Source of the DNA: JBBSHS01 sp038232515
GTDB taxonomy: Bacteria; Actinomycetota; Acidimicrobiia; Acidimicrobiales; JAUJNH01
Direction of reading: 5' to 3'
DNA length: 12,288 nt
Assembly (NCBI GenBank): GCA_038232515.1
Contig: JBBSHS010000072.1
Location: forward strand, 1-12,288
Shown here one piece after another: positions 6,889 through 12,288 of the stretch (the stretch's first letter is position 1; every line of letters begins with the position of its first letter). The notes under the pieces are model-generated. The model was not told the DNA's origin and searched no databases. It worked only from the letters and a program-made list of their open reading frames with translations. Made by a program: the position numbers and the translations under genes.

Positions 6889-7869
6889 TCAGCTGGCCCG
6901 ACGGCCGCCTTGGCCGACGGCACCGCTGTGGCCGACGGCACCGCTGTGGTCGAGCAGGCACTGGCGGCTGGCCGGCACGGCATCCAGGCGGCTACGGAAG
7001 TTCGAGCCGGCGGCCACGGCCGTGAAGTAGGCCTCCTTGCGGCGGGCCACGCGGGCTCCAACGCCTCGCCCAGAGCCCGGTCCGGTCCGGGTCTGAGCGG
7101 CAGGTTCCCCGGGTTCGAGCTGGCTGTTCATGCCTTCTTTCAACAGGCTGAGCGCCTCGGCCCGCATCTGGCTGATCCGGCTCTCAGAAACGCCCAGCTC
7201 GTCGGCCAGCACCTGCATCGGCCGCTCCTCGAAGAAGTAGCCGACGACCACCCGGCGCAGCCGATCGGGCAGAGCGGCCACGCAGTCGATCAGGTAGGCC
7301 TTGCGCTCACGGTCGAGCATGACCGTCTCAGGGGTGCACCGTTCGTGCGGCATGGCCACTTCGTCCCCGCCGGAGGCGGTGACCATGTCGAAGCTCAGGA
7401 CCACGGCGCGATGGACGTCGTCGGCCAACGTGGCGATGGCCGCGGCTCGCAGGCCGACCCGGTCGGCCACCTCGTCGGCGGTCGGCGACCGGCCCAGCTT
7501 GGCGGTCAGCTCGTCGGTGGCGCCCCCTACCCTGCGGGCCTCCGCCCGTACCGAACGACTGGCCCAGTCCCGGCTGCGCAGCTCGTCCAGCAGAGCGCCG
7601 CGGACGCGGATGGAGGCGTAGCGGTCGAAGGCGATGCCGCGGGTGGCATCGAAGCTGCGGGCCGCCTGGACCAGGGCCACCATGCCGGCGGACACGAGGT
7701 CGGCCCGGCTGACGTGCCGAGGTACGCGGGCCCCCATCTCCGCGGCTGCGTAATGGACGAGGCCAAGGTGCCGGCTTACCAACTGCTCTTGGGCCCGGCG
7801 GTCGATGCGTCCTTTGTCTTCGGCGGCAGCCACGTGTGCATCATCACGGGTCGCCCTGCTCGGCCACAT
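6889..7869 (-). CDS. RNA polymerase sigma factor, FliA/WhiG type
   Basis: Alternative sigma-70 family factor directing RNA polymerase to a specific promoter set. Region 2 (about 30-105) contains DLVSAGMVALVQAARSFD and VRGALLDELRSRDW, a very close match to the FliA/WhiG pattern. Region 3 (about 110-165) has LTAKLGRSPTADEVADRVGL. Region 4 (about 185-248) has LPDRLRRVVVGYFFEERP and the helix-turn-helix LADELGVSESRISQMRAEAL. Unusually, 78 residues follow region 4, ending in a duplicated HSGAVG. Start ATG 7869 lacks a ribosome site; a CACCCT box sits 8 nt upstream. GTG 7833 is an alternative start that removes 12 residues. No flagellar or sporulation gene is nearby, so the regulon is unknown. It is divergent from the LuxR-type regulator gene and upstream of the RidA-family gene on the same strand. 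Confidence 0.92.
   Translation of the reverse strand: MWPSRATRDDAHVAAAEDKGRIDRRAQEQLVSRHLGLVHYAAAEMGARVPRHVSRADLVSAGMVALVQAARSFDATRGIAFDRYASIRVRGALLDELRSRDWASRSVRAEARRVGGATDELTAKLGRSPTADEVADRVGLRAAAIATLADDVHRAVVLSFDMVTASGGDEVAMPHERCTPETVMLDRERKAYLIDCVAALPDRLRRVVVGYFFEERPMQVLADELGVSESRISQMRAEALSLLKEGMNSQLEPGEPAAQTRTGPGSGRGVGARVARRKEAYFTAVAAGSNFRSRLDAVPASRQCLLDHSGAVGHSGAVGQGGRRAS
6911..6948. repeat. 18-bp direct tandem duplication in the sigma factor gene tail
   Basis: The unit GCCGACGGCACCGCTGTG occurs at 6913-6930 and again at 6931-6948, with two more matching bases on the left. Read on the minus strand it encodes HSGAVG twice near the sigma factor C-terminus. The copies are identical, so the duplication is recent or slippage-prone, and it keeps the reading frame. 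Confidence 0.85.
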
Positions 7870-8007
7870 CGGCCGATAGGGTGAGATTGGGACGGGACGG
7901 GTGGTGAGCCGACCCCCATCAGGAACTAGTCACCCCTCCTGGCGAGGCGTGACGGCCCCTGGCCCATGGTTTCGAGCGTTCGGGCCACCCTGGGTACGAT
8001 CGACGCC
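7870..8007. promoter_or_regulatory. Divergent promoter region between the sigma factor and LuxR-type regulator genes
   Basis: This 138-bp gap serves both genes. On the plus strand TACGAT (7995-8000) ends 7 nt before GTG 8008, and a weak TTCGAG (7971-7976) lies 18 bp further upstream. On the minus strand CACCCT (7883-7878) ends 8 nt before the sigma ATG. A GGGAC-GGGAC-GGG run lies at about 7889-7901. A shared site could let one regulator control both genes, but no clear operator palindrome is seen. Confidence 0.45.
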
Positions 8008-8658
8008 GTGCCAGGTGGCAGAGCGACCACCGCGGTGGTCGTGGATCGCTGGCCGCTCGTCCGGCTCGGCATCGCCGGCGCCCTGCAGGCCAGCGGGGTG
8101 AAGGTCGTGGCCGAGTCGGCCAAGGCGTCGGAGGGCCTGCTCCTCAGCCGGTCCACCGAGGCCGAGCTGCTCGTTCTCGGGTCCCCCTCCGACGGCCTCA
8201 ATCCGGCCACCATCCGTAGCGTCAAGGGCCACGCCGGCGGCCCACGGGTCGTGGCCCTCGTGGCCTCGGCCACGGGACCCGAGCTGCGCGCCTTGTTCAC
8301 GGCCGGCGCCGACGCGCTGCTGACGGCGTCGACGAGCGCGGCCGATCTGGGTGATGCGGTGACCCGGCTGATGCTGGGCGAACGGGTCGTGGGTGCCAGT
8401 CTGGGGCCGGCGTTCAGGGCGGCGACCGGCGGCGCCGGGACGGGGATCGGCCGGTTGGGGGCGGGCTTGCTCACGGGCAAGGAGGCCGAGGTCCTGGCCC
8501 TGCTGGCCGAGGGTCATTCCAACAAGCAGATCGCCCGGGCCCTCTATGTCAGCGACGCCACCGTCAAGACACACGTGGCCCACATCTACGCCAAGTTGGA
8601 GGTCCAGAGCCGCCATCTCGCCCTCTCCCGTGCCGTCGAGCTGGGTCTGCTCGGGTGA
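8008..8658 (+). CDS. LuxR/NarL-type regulator with a degenerate receiver domain
   Basis: Two-domain transcription factor of 216 residues. The N-terminal half folds like a receiver (AVVVD at 9-13; amphipathic segments to about 125), but the phospho-acceptor position in the AELLVLGS stretch is Gly58 rather than Asp, only one of the acidic pair is kept (Asp13 followed by Arg14), and the conserved lysine is a threonine in DALLTAST. Control by phosphorylation is therefore unlikely. The C-terminal GerE/LuxR helix-turn-helix (about 154-212) is well conserved: LLTGKEAEVLALLAEGHSN, then VSDATVKTHVAHIYAKL. GTG 8008 is chosen because receiver domains begin here and a TACGAT box lies 7 nt upstream, implying a leaderless mRNA; ATG 7966 would add 14 residues. 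No sensor kinase is adjacent. pdxH follows after 64 bp on the same strand. Confidence 0.88.
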   Translation: MPGGRATTAVVVDRWPLVRLGIAGALQASGVKVVAESAKASEGLLLSRSTEAELLVLGSPSDGLNPATIRSVKGHAGGPRVVALVASATGPELRALFTAGADALLTASTSAADLGDAVTRLMLGERVVGASLGPAFRAATGGAGTGIGRLGAGLLTGKEAEVLALLAEGHSNKQIARALYVSDATVKTHVAHIYAKLEVQSRHLALSRAVELGLLG

Positions 8659-8722
8659 CCACCTCCCGTCCCCACAGGGGCCGGCCCGGGGCCAGAAGCG
8701 GCGACGCGGTGGGGCCGGGAAG

Positions 8723-9367
8723 GTGACGGAGCGTTCTCTGGCCGACATTCGCGTCGATTACGGCCGGGCCGGCCTGGCCGAGCACGACGTCGCCCACCAC
8801 CCGTTGACCCAGCTGTCCCGCTGGCTCGACCAGGCGGTGGCGGCGGGCGCAGTGGAGCCGACGGCCATGGTGCTGGCCACGGTGTCCAGCGAAGGACGCC
8901 CGTCGGCGCGCACGGTGTTGTGCAAGGGGATCGACGGTTCCGGCGTGGTGTTCTTCACCAACCGCACCAGCCGCAAGGGCCGTGAACTGGCCGCCAACCC
9001 GGCCTGTGCCGTGGTGTTCCGGTGGGACGGGCTGCAACGCCAGGCCACCCTTCGGGGCACGGCCGGCCGTGTGGCCGACGCCGAGTCCGACGCCTACTTC
9101 GCGTCGCGGCCCCGGCCCAGCCAGATCGGGGCCTGGGCGTCGCACCAGTCGGAGGTGATCGAGAGCCGGGCGTTCCTCGACGCCCTGGCTATCGAGACCG
9201 AGCGCCGGTTCAAGGGCGCCCCGGTGCCGAGGCCGCCGTTCTGGGGCGGCTACCGGATCGTGCCCGAGGAGGTCGAGCTGTGGCAGGGACGGCCGAGTCG
9301 CCTCCACGACCGGCTGCGTTACCGGCGCCATGGTGAAGGGTGGAGAATCGAGCGCCTGTCGCCATAG
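8723..9367 (+). CDS. pdxH: Pyridoxine/pyridoxamine 5'-phosphate oxidase
   Basis: FMN enzyme that oxidises pyridoxine or pyridoxamine 5'-phosphate to pyridoxal 5'-phosphate, the last step of vitamin B6 synthesis and salvage. The 214-residue length is typical. FMN-site residues appear in ARTVLCKGI (Arg63, Lys68) and VVFFTNRTSRKGREL, with FASRPRPSQIGAWASHQS in the middle. The C-terminal block ELWQGRPSRLHDRLRY carries the substrate-binding RLHDR at 193-197, and the protein closes with WRIERLSP, as in the family. GTG 8723 directly follows a GGGAAG ribosome site. The gap of 64 bp to the regulator gene holds a short CCCC-ACA-GGGG hairpin. The rhodanese gene begins 10 bp after the stop, so the two are probably co-transcribed. 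Confidence 0.94.
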   Translation: MTERSLADIRVDYGRAGLAEHDVAHHPLTQLSRWLDQAVAAGAVEPTAMVLATVSSEGRPSARTVLCKGIDGSGVVFFTNRTSRKGRELAANPACAVVFRWDGLQRQATLRGTAGRVADAESDAYFASRPRPSQIGAWASHQSEVIESRAFLDALAIETERRFKGAPVPRPPFWGGYRIVPEEVELWQGRPSRLHDRLRYRRHGEGWRIERLSP

Positions 9368-9377
9368 GTTGGAGGCG

Positions 9378-9719
9378 ATGACCGACCAGGCCCCCGCACC
9401 TGCCCCCGAAGTCGACCTCGACACCTTCGCCGAAGCGGTGGCCACCGGTGCCGCCGTGCTGGACGTGCGCAATTCCGACGAGTACGTCGCGATGCACGTG
9501 CCCGGGGCCGTGCTCGTCCCCCTCGCCGAGCTGGGTCAGCGACTCGGCGACATTCCCGAGGGCCGCCCGCTCTACGTCATCTGCGCCAGCGGTGGCCGTT
9601 CACGCGCCGCCGCCGACGCGCTGGTGGCACAGGTCGGTATCGACGCCGTCAACGTGGCCGGCGGGACCAAGGGTTGGGCCTCGTCCGGCCGTGCCGTGGC
9701 GTCGGGCATGGACGCCTGA
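9378..9719 (+). CDS. Single-domain rhodanese-like protein
   Basis: Small sulfurtransferase of 113 residues made of one rhodanese domain: it should carry a persulfide on its active cysteine and pass sulfur to an acceptor. AAVLDVRNSDEYVAMHVPGA (about 25-44) is the usual first signature. The active loop CASGGRS begins at Cys69, a six-residue loop typical of thiosulfate sulfurtransferases, followed by RAAADAL; the closing NVAGGTKGWASSG is also standard. ATG 9378 has GGAGG just upstream (9371-9375), somewhat close. It lies 10 bp behind pdxH, a likely two-gene unit, but a functional link to vitamin B6 is only inference. The acceptor cannot be determined. Confidence 0.93.
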   Translation: MTDQAPAPAPEVDLDTFAEAVATGAAVLDVRNSDEYVAMHVPGAVLVPLAELGQRLGDIPEGRPLYVICASGGRSRAAADALVAQVGIDAVNVAGGTKGWASSGRAVASGMDA

Positions 9720-9721
9720 GC

Positions 9722-9754
9722 ACCTGCTCGTCGGCGGGGACGAAGCCCCGGTAG
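9722..9754 (-). repeat. Copy B of the dispersed hairpin element, possible terminator
   Basis: Read on the minus strand this is CTACCGGGGCTTCG followed by TCCCCGCC and GACGAGCAGGT, matching copy A at 838-871 except for one substitution and one missing C. It starts 7 nt after the stop of the small acidic gene and fills the gap between that gene and the convergent rhodanese gene. The stem GGGG-CTTCGT-CCCC would form on either strand. There is no T-run. Confidence 0.6.
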
Positions 9755-9761
9755 CACCTCG

Positions 9762-9974
9762 TCACTCGATGTGCTCACCGATGTCTTCGCCCTCGACCGA
9801 ATCGTCCTGCGCCATGAGCTCCAACTCGAGTGACTCACGGGAGGTCTGCTCATCGGGAGGGTCGTGGACGGCCTGCTCCTCGATCTCGGCCTTCACCCTC
9901 TCCTGGCCGTCGTGGAGTCGATCTTCCATGCGCTCGGCCAGGTCGTCCGGTCGGTGCTGATGCTCCTGCTCCAT
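9762..9974 (-). CDS. Small acidic hypothetical protein
   Basis: A 70-residue protein that I do not recognise. It is highly charged, rich in Glu, Asp, Gln and His, without a membrane segment or signal peptide. Its first half (PDDLAERMEDRLHDGQERV, then KAEIEEQAV) looks helical and amphipathic; the end (SVEGEDIGEHIE) is strongly acidic. Support for a real gene: the composition is unlike a random GC-rich frame, a TACGGT box (9987-9982) ends exactly 7 nt before ATG 9974, and the dispersed hairpin element follows its stop. A GTG at 9980 is an in-frame alternative, but it sits too close to the -10 box. It converges with the rhodanese gene and diverges from the PKD-domain gene. Function unknown. Confidence 0.6.
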   Translation of the reverse strand: MEQEHQHRPDDLAERMEDRLHDGQERVKAEIEEQAVHDPPDEQTSRESLELELMAQDDSVEGEDIGEHIE

Positions 9975-10077
9975 GGCCACGACCGTACTCTGTGGCCGCC
10001 CGGGCTCCCGCCGGGCGCCAAGCGAACGCCCTCAAGTGGCAGCGGCATGGCGGCGGGCGGCGGCCAGGCGTGGCAGC
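9975..10077. promoter_or_regulatory. Divergent promoter region between the small acidic gene and the PKD-domain gene
   Basis: On the minus strand TACGGT (9987-9982) is placed for a leaderless ATG at 9974. The inverted repeat GCCCGG (9998-10003) and CCGGGC (10011-10016) with a 7-nt loop lies just upstream of it and could be an operator or a leader hairpin. On the plus strand no good -10 box precedes ATG 10078; CAGCAT (10074-10079) would fit a leaderless start at GTG 10087. Confidence 0.4.
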
Positions 10078-10944
10078 ATGGCGACCGTGGCCGACGAGCA
10101 CTCTGGCGCGGACCCGGGCGGAGGCGCCCCACCGGGGAACGGCGCAGCCGCCGCTTCGCCCCCCGGCCAGCCGGTGGCGTCGCCATACGGGCCGCCGCCC
10201 CCGCCCCCGCCGCCGGGTCGGTCAAGGGGCGCCGGTCGGGGCCTGCTCGGCCTGTTGGCCCTGCTCATCGCCGTGGTGCTGGCCGTCGCCGTCGCCGAGG
10301 GCGTACACCTGCGGCGCACGGTCGACACGGTGGGATCCGGGCGGGCCGTGCCCACTACCGCCACCTCGCTGACCATCCCGCTCGCCTCCACGGTCCCACC
10401 GCCCACCGAGTCGACCAGCACCTCGTCCTCGGCGGTCGTGGGCACGTCCACCACCACCTCGACGACCATGCCGGCCACGACGACGACGGCACCGGTGTGC
10501 CGCAACAGCACCAATCCGGCCTGCGGGAACTTCCGCTACACGCCCAATCCCACCAACAGGGCCATGAGCGCCAACGTGACGATCTCGGCCGATCCCGCCG
10601 TGGCCGGCCAGCAGATCACCCTCACGGCCACGTACAACGACCCGGACGCCCAACCTGACCCGCTGTGCAGCCCCGTCAACTGGGGGGACGGGACCACGTC
10701 GGACGCCGGCCCGTGCCCAGGCCCTTCACCGCCCTGCGGCGGCCACGGGCCCTTCGACCCCCCGCCGGCGGTGACGTCGGGCAACACCCAGGCGTTCGGC
10801 CTTCAGCACACCTACTCGGCAACCGGCAGCTACACCGTGGTGCTGCCCCCAGAGCGGTCCCATGTCCCGAAGGTCGCCGAAGGGTGCACGGACCCCTACA
10901 GCAGCGTCGTCACGGCCGGTGTGCCGGTAATCAACGTCCGCTGA
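10078..10944 (+). CDS. Membrane-anchored PKD-domain protein with proline-rich cytoplasmic tail
   Basis: A 288-residue cell-surface protein of unknown function. Order of parts: a Gly/Pro/Ala-rich N-terminal tail ending in eight prolines (39-46); basic RSRGAGR; one membrane helix (about 54-76), so the tail should be cytoplasmic and the rest outside; a Ser/Thr-rich linker (about 93-137) like those that span the cell wall; and a PKD-like beta-sandwich (about 160-256) with VNWGDGT (200-206) and QHTYSATGSYTVVL (243-256), both typical of PKD domains. Six cysteines (141, 149, 197, 213, 220, 270) lie in the outer part and could form three disulfides. The loop between the two PKD motifs is long and Pro/Cys-rich. 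ATG 10078 is chosen; GTG 10087 is three codons downstream. It converges with the repeat-protein gene. Confidence 0.82.
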   Translation: MATVADEHSGADPGGGAPPGNGAAAASPPGQPVASPYGPPPPPPPPGRSRGAGRGLLGLLALLIAVVLAVAVAEGVHLRRTVDTVGSGRAVPTTATSLTIPLASTVPPPTESTSTSSSAVVGTSTTTSTTMPATTTTAPVCRNSTNPACGNFRYTPNPTNRAMSANVTISADPAVAGQQITLTATYNDPDAQPDPLCSPVNWGDGTTSDAGPCPGPSPPCGGHGPFDPPPAVTSGNTQAFGLQHTYSATGSYTVVLPPERSHVPKVAEGCTDPYSSVVTAGVPVINVR

Positions 10945-10985
10945 GAGCAGGACGCCGAGCGCGAGGGACCTGAGCGGCGCCCGGG
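10945..10985. other. Convergent intergenic gap with weak inverted repeat
   Basis: The 41-bp gap between the PKD-domain gene and the repeat-protein gene includes CCTGA and TCAGG as the arms of a short inverted repeat (about 10970-10990) around a GC-rich centre, running into the stop codon of the minus-strand gene. It may terminate both transcripts. It is not a copy of the hairpin element seen in the other two convergent gaps. Confidence 0.3.
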
Positions 10986-12288
10986 TCAGGCACCGCTGCG
11001 CCGTTGCGACGGGCGACGGGCGCCGGGGGTCGGGCGTTGGATGGGCGTGACCGGTGCGCCCGCGTCCTCCGTCGGCTCCAGGCCGGCCAGCAACAGGCGC
11101 ATCTGGGCGGCCAGGGCGTCGACGGTCTGGCCGAGCTCGGGGAGCCGGGTGGTGGCCGCCTCCCGCCTCAGGCGCGACATGTCGTCGACCAGGGCGTCGC
11201 CCAGCCGCTCGACGCGGGCGACGAGGCGGCGTTCGCTGCACGCCACCGCGTCAGCCAGGCTGTCGAGGGTGTGCTGGATGTCCTGCATCTGTTCACGTAC
11301 GACGTCGGTTTCCAGCCGGCCCAACTCCATCTCCATGCCCAGCCGGGTGGCCACGGCCGCGGCCATGTCGACGGCCGAGGGTGCCGGGGCCTGGACCAGG
11401 GCCCGGGCCGGGGCCGGGGCTGAGATGGGGCCCAGACGGCGGACGACCACATCGGCCACCTCCTCCGCCGTCGGCACCAGGGCAGCCAGCCATCCGGTCG
11501 GATCGGTGGCCTGGGGGAGGCGGCCTTCGCTGACGAGGCGGTTCACAACGACCTCGGCGATGTCGTCTGCGCTGGCCGTCGCCGCTCCCGGCGCCATGGG
11601 CCCCAACGCACCACTGAGGTCGACCGACACCGTCGTCTCGGCCAGAGCCGATCTGACCGCGTCGGCCACTTCGGCCCCGGTCGGTAGCCGGGCCAGAGCC
11701 GTCGTCACCTGATTGACGGCCTCGGCCTGCCGCGTGGCCAATCTCACCGCATCGGCCACGTCGGCGGCATTGGGCAGGTCGGCCAGGATGGCGGTCAACT
11801 GCTCGACGGCCTCCGCCTGCTCCTTTGCCGCTCTGGCCTGGTCGGCCACGTCGGCCGCGTTGGGCAGGCGGGACAGGATGATCGCCGTCTGCTCGACCAC
11901 CTCGGCCTGCCGCTTCGCCAGGCTGGCCTGATCGTCCGGCTGGTCCGTGCCCGCCGGCCGTGCCGCCAGGTCGCGACGTGGCCTCTGTATGTCGGCTGGC
12001 AGGCCGCGGCGCGGGCCATGGTCGGGCACGGGCACGGCCAGATCGGTTGACCGGGCAGGATCCGGCGACCGCGGTACCGCATCCTCCCGTACCGGCACAC
12101 GATCCGGCCGTGGCTCCGTCGGTCGGTTCGACTCCCGTACCCCTGGCGCTGGCTCTGCCCGTCGGTTCGACTCCCGTACCCCTGGCGGTGGATCTGGCCG
12201 TCGGTTCGACTCCCGTACCCCTGGCGGTGGATCTGGCCGTCGGTTCGACTCCCGTACCCCTCGCGGTGGCTCGGTCGGCCGGTTCGAC
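10986..12288 (-). CDS. Repeat-rich, mostly alpha-helical protein (N-terminus beyond window)
   Basis: The frame is open from the right edge to the stop at 10986, giving 433 residues; the start is not in the window. A GTG at 12098 exists, but the frame and the tandem repeats continue upstream of it, so the gene is most likely cut by the window. Parts in order: 13-residue Pro/Arg repeats (12287-12105); a Pro/Arg-rich link; three 30-residue helical repeats (11918-11649) built on AEVVEQ and LPNAADVAD; then weaker echoes of the same motif (PTAEEVADVVVRRL, SADDIAEVVVNRL, SAVDMAAAVATRL); a coiled-coil-like segment with QDIQHTLDSLADAV and VARVERLGDALVDDMSRLR; and a basic tail. No signal peptide or catalytic motif is seen. 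The look is of a scaffold or cell-structure protein, but no family is recognised. Confidence 0.7.
   Translation of the reverse strand, partial: SNRPTEPPRGVRESNRRPDPPPGVRESNRRPDPPPGVRESNRRAEPAPGVRESNRPTEPRPDRVPVREDAVPRSPDPARSTDLAVPVPDHGPRRGLPADIQRPRRDLAARPAGTDQPDDQASLAKRQAEVVEQTAIILSRLPNAADVADQARAAKEQAEAVEQLTAILADLPNAADVADAVRLATRQAEAVNQVTTALARLPTGAEVADAVRSALAETTVSVDLSGALGPMAPGAATASADDIAEVVVNRLVSEGRLPQATDPTGWLAALVPTAEEVADVVVRRLGPISAPAPARALVQAPAPSAVDMAAAVATRLGMEMELGRLETDVVREQMQDIQHTLDSLADAVACSERRLVARVERLGDALVDDMSRLRREAATTRLPELGQTVDALAAQMRLLLAGLEPTEDAGAPVTPIQRPTPGARRPSQRRSGA
11649..11918 (-). repeat. Three tandem 90-bp coding repeats
   Basis: Units at 11918-11829, 11828-11739 and 11738-11649 each encode 30 residues with the shared frame QAE-VEQ (or VNQ), then LP-AADVAD (the third has LPTGAEVAD). 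The copies differ at several positions, so they are old enough to have diverged while keeping length and the helical pattern. Confidence 0.85.
12105..12287 (-). repeat. 39-bp tandem repeats encoding GVRESNRRPDPPP
   Basis: Four full units lie at 12260-12222, 12221-12183, 12182-12144 and 12143-12105, and a fifth runs off the window at 12287. The first two are identical at the base level; the next reads GVRESNRRAEPAP and the last GVRESNRPTEPRP. The constant part is GVRESNR (GGGGTACGGGAGTCGAACCG). The unit length is a multiple of three, so copy-number change would keep the frame. Confidence 0.9.

Noticed and set aside
4653..7025. Plus-strand 790-codon open frame overlapping the HelD gene
   Set aside because: Low-complexity Gly/Arg/Pro translation in another frame of a well-supported gene; it also runs into the RidA and sigma genes on the other strand.
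9735..9750. Guanidine-II (mini-ykkC) riboswitch hairpin, because of GGGGACGA on the plus strand
   Set aside because: Only one hairpin with a non-matching loop, it lies downstream of a gene stop, and no second ACGR hairpin or transporter gene follows.
12120..12288. GGTTCGACTCCCGT stretches resembling the T-arm of a tRNA, repeated five times
   Set aside because: The flanking bases do not form a five-pair T-stem, no acceptor or anticodon arms surround them, and the period is the 39-bp coding repeat.
12105..12288. CRISPR-like array
   Set aside because: The units are directly adjacent with no unique spacers, and the whole array is in frame with a protein gene.

Overview
The window is GC-rich throughout, densely packed, and full of GTG/TTG starts and TANNNT promoter boxes lying right at start codons. 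The gene families (HelD/HelR-like RNA polymerase ATPase, hemE-hemG pair, FliA/WhiG-type sigma factor, LuxR-type regulator) fit a high-GC actinobacterium, possibly of the Acidimicrobiia. That placement is inference; no rRNA or tRNA is present to confirm it.

Layout, left to right. 1-182 holds no gene I can support. 183-833 (+) is a short phosphoglycosyl transferase. 834-1030 is a convergent gap with three inverted repeats. hemG (1031-2455) and hemE (2452-3486) form a minus-strand heme operon with a 4-bp overlap, reading hemE then hemG. A 99-bp divergent gap separates hemE from a low-molecular-weight protein tyrosine phosphatase (3586-4131, +), followed by a HelD-family ATPase (4246-6405, +). 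This converges on a RidA-family gene (6419-6802, -), which lies behind a FliA/WhiG-type sigma factor (6889-7869, -). Divergent from the sigma gene is a LuxR-type regulator with a degenerate receiver domain (8008-8658, +), then pdxH (8723-9367, +) and a single-domain rhodanese (9378-9719, +). A small acidic protein (9762-9974, -) lies divergent from a membrane-anchored PKD-domain protein (10078-10944, +). The last gene (10986 to beyond the right edge, -) encodes a repeat-rich protein with 13-residue Pro/Arg repeats and 30-residue alpha-helical repeats.

How the genes relate. HemE and HemG are neighbouring steps of heme synthesis. PdxH makes pyridoxal phosphate, and RidA-family proteins often deal with reactive products of PLP enzymes, although this RidA lacks the usual catalytic arginine. 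HelD, the sigma factor and the LuxR-type protein all act on transcription. Otherwise this looks like a patchwork of short transcription units.

Most notable: a 33-34 bp hairpin element present in two near-identical copies 8.9 kb apart, each directly after a stop codon and between convergent genes; a recurring TANNNT box 7-8 nt ahead of start codons, suggesting leaderless mRNAs; a receiver domain without its phospho-acceptor aspartate; and the double-repeat gene at the right edge. I found no CRISPR array, insertion sequence, phage gene or recognisable defence system.
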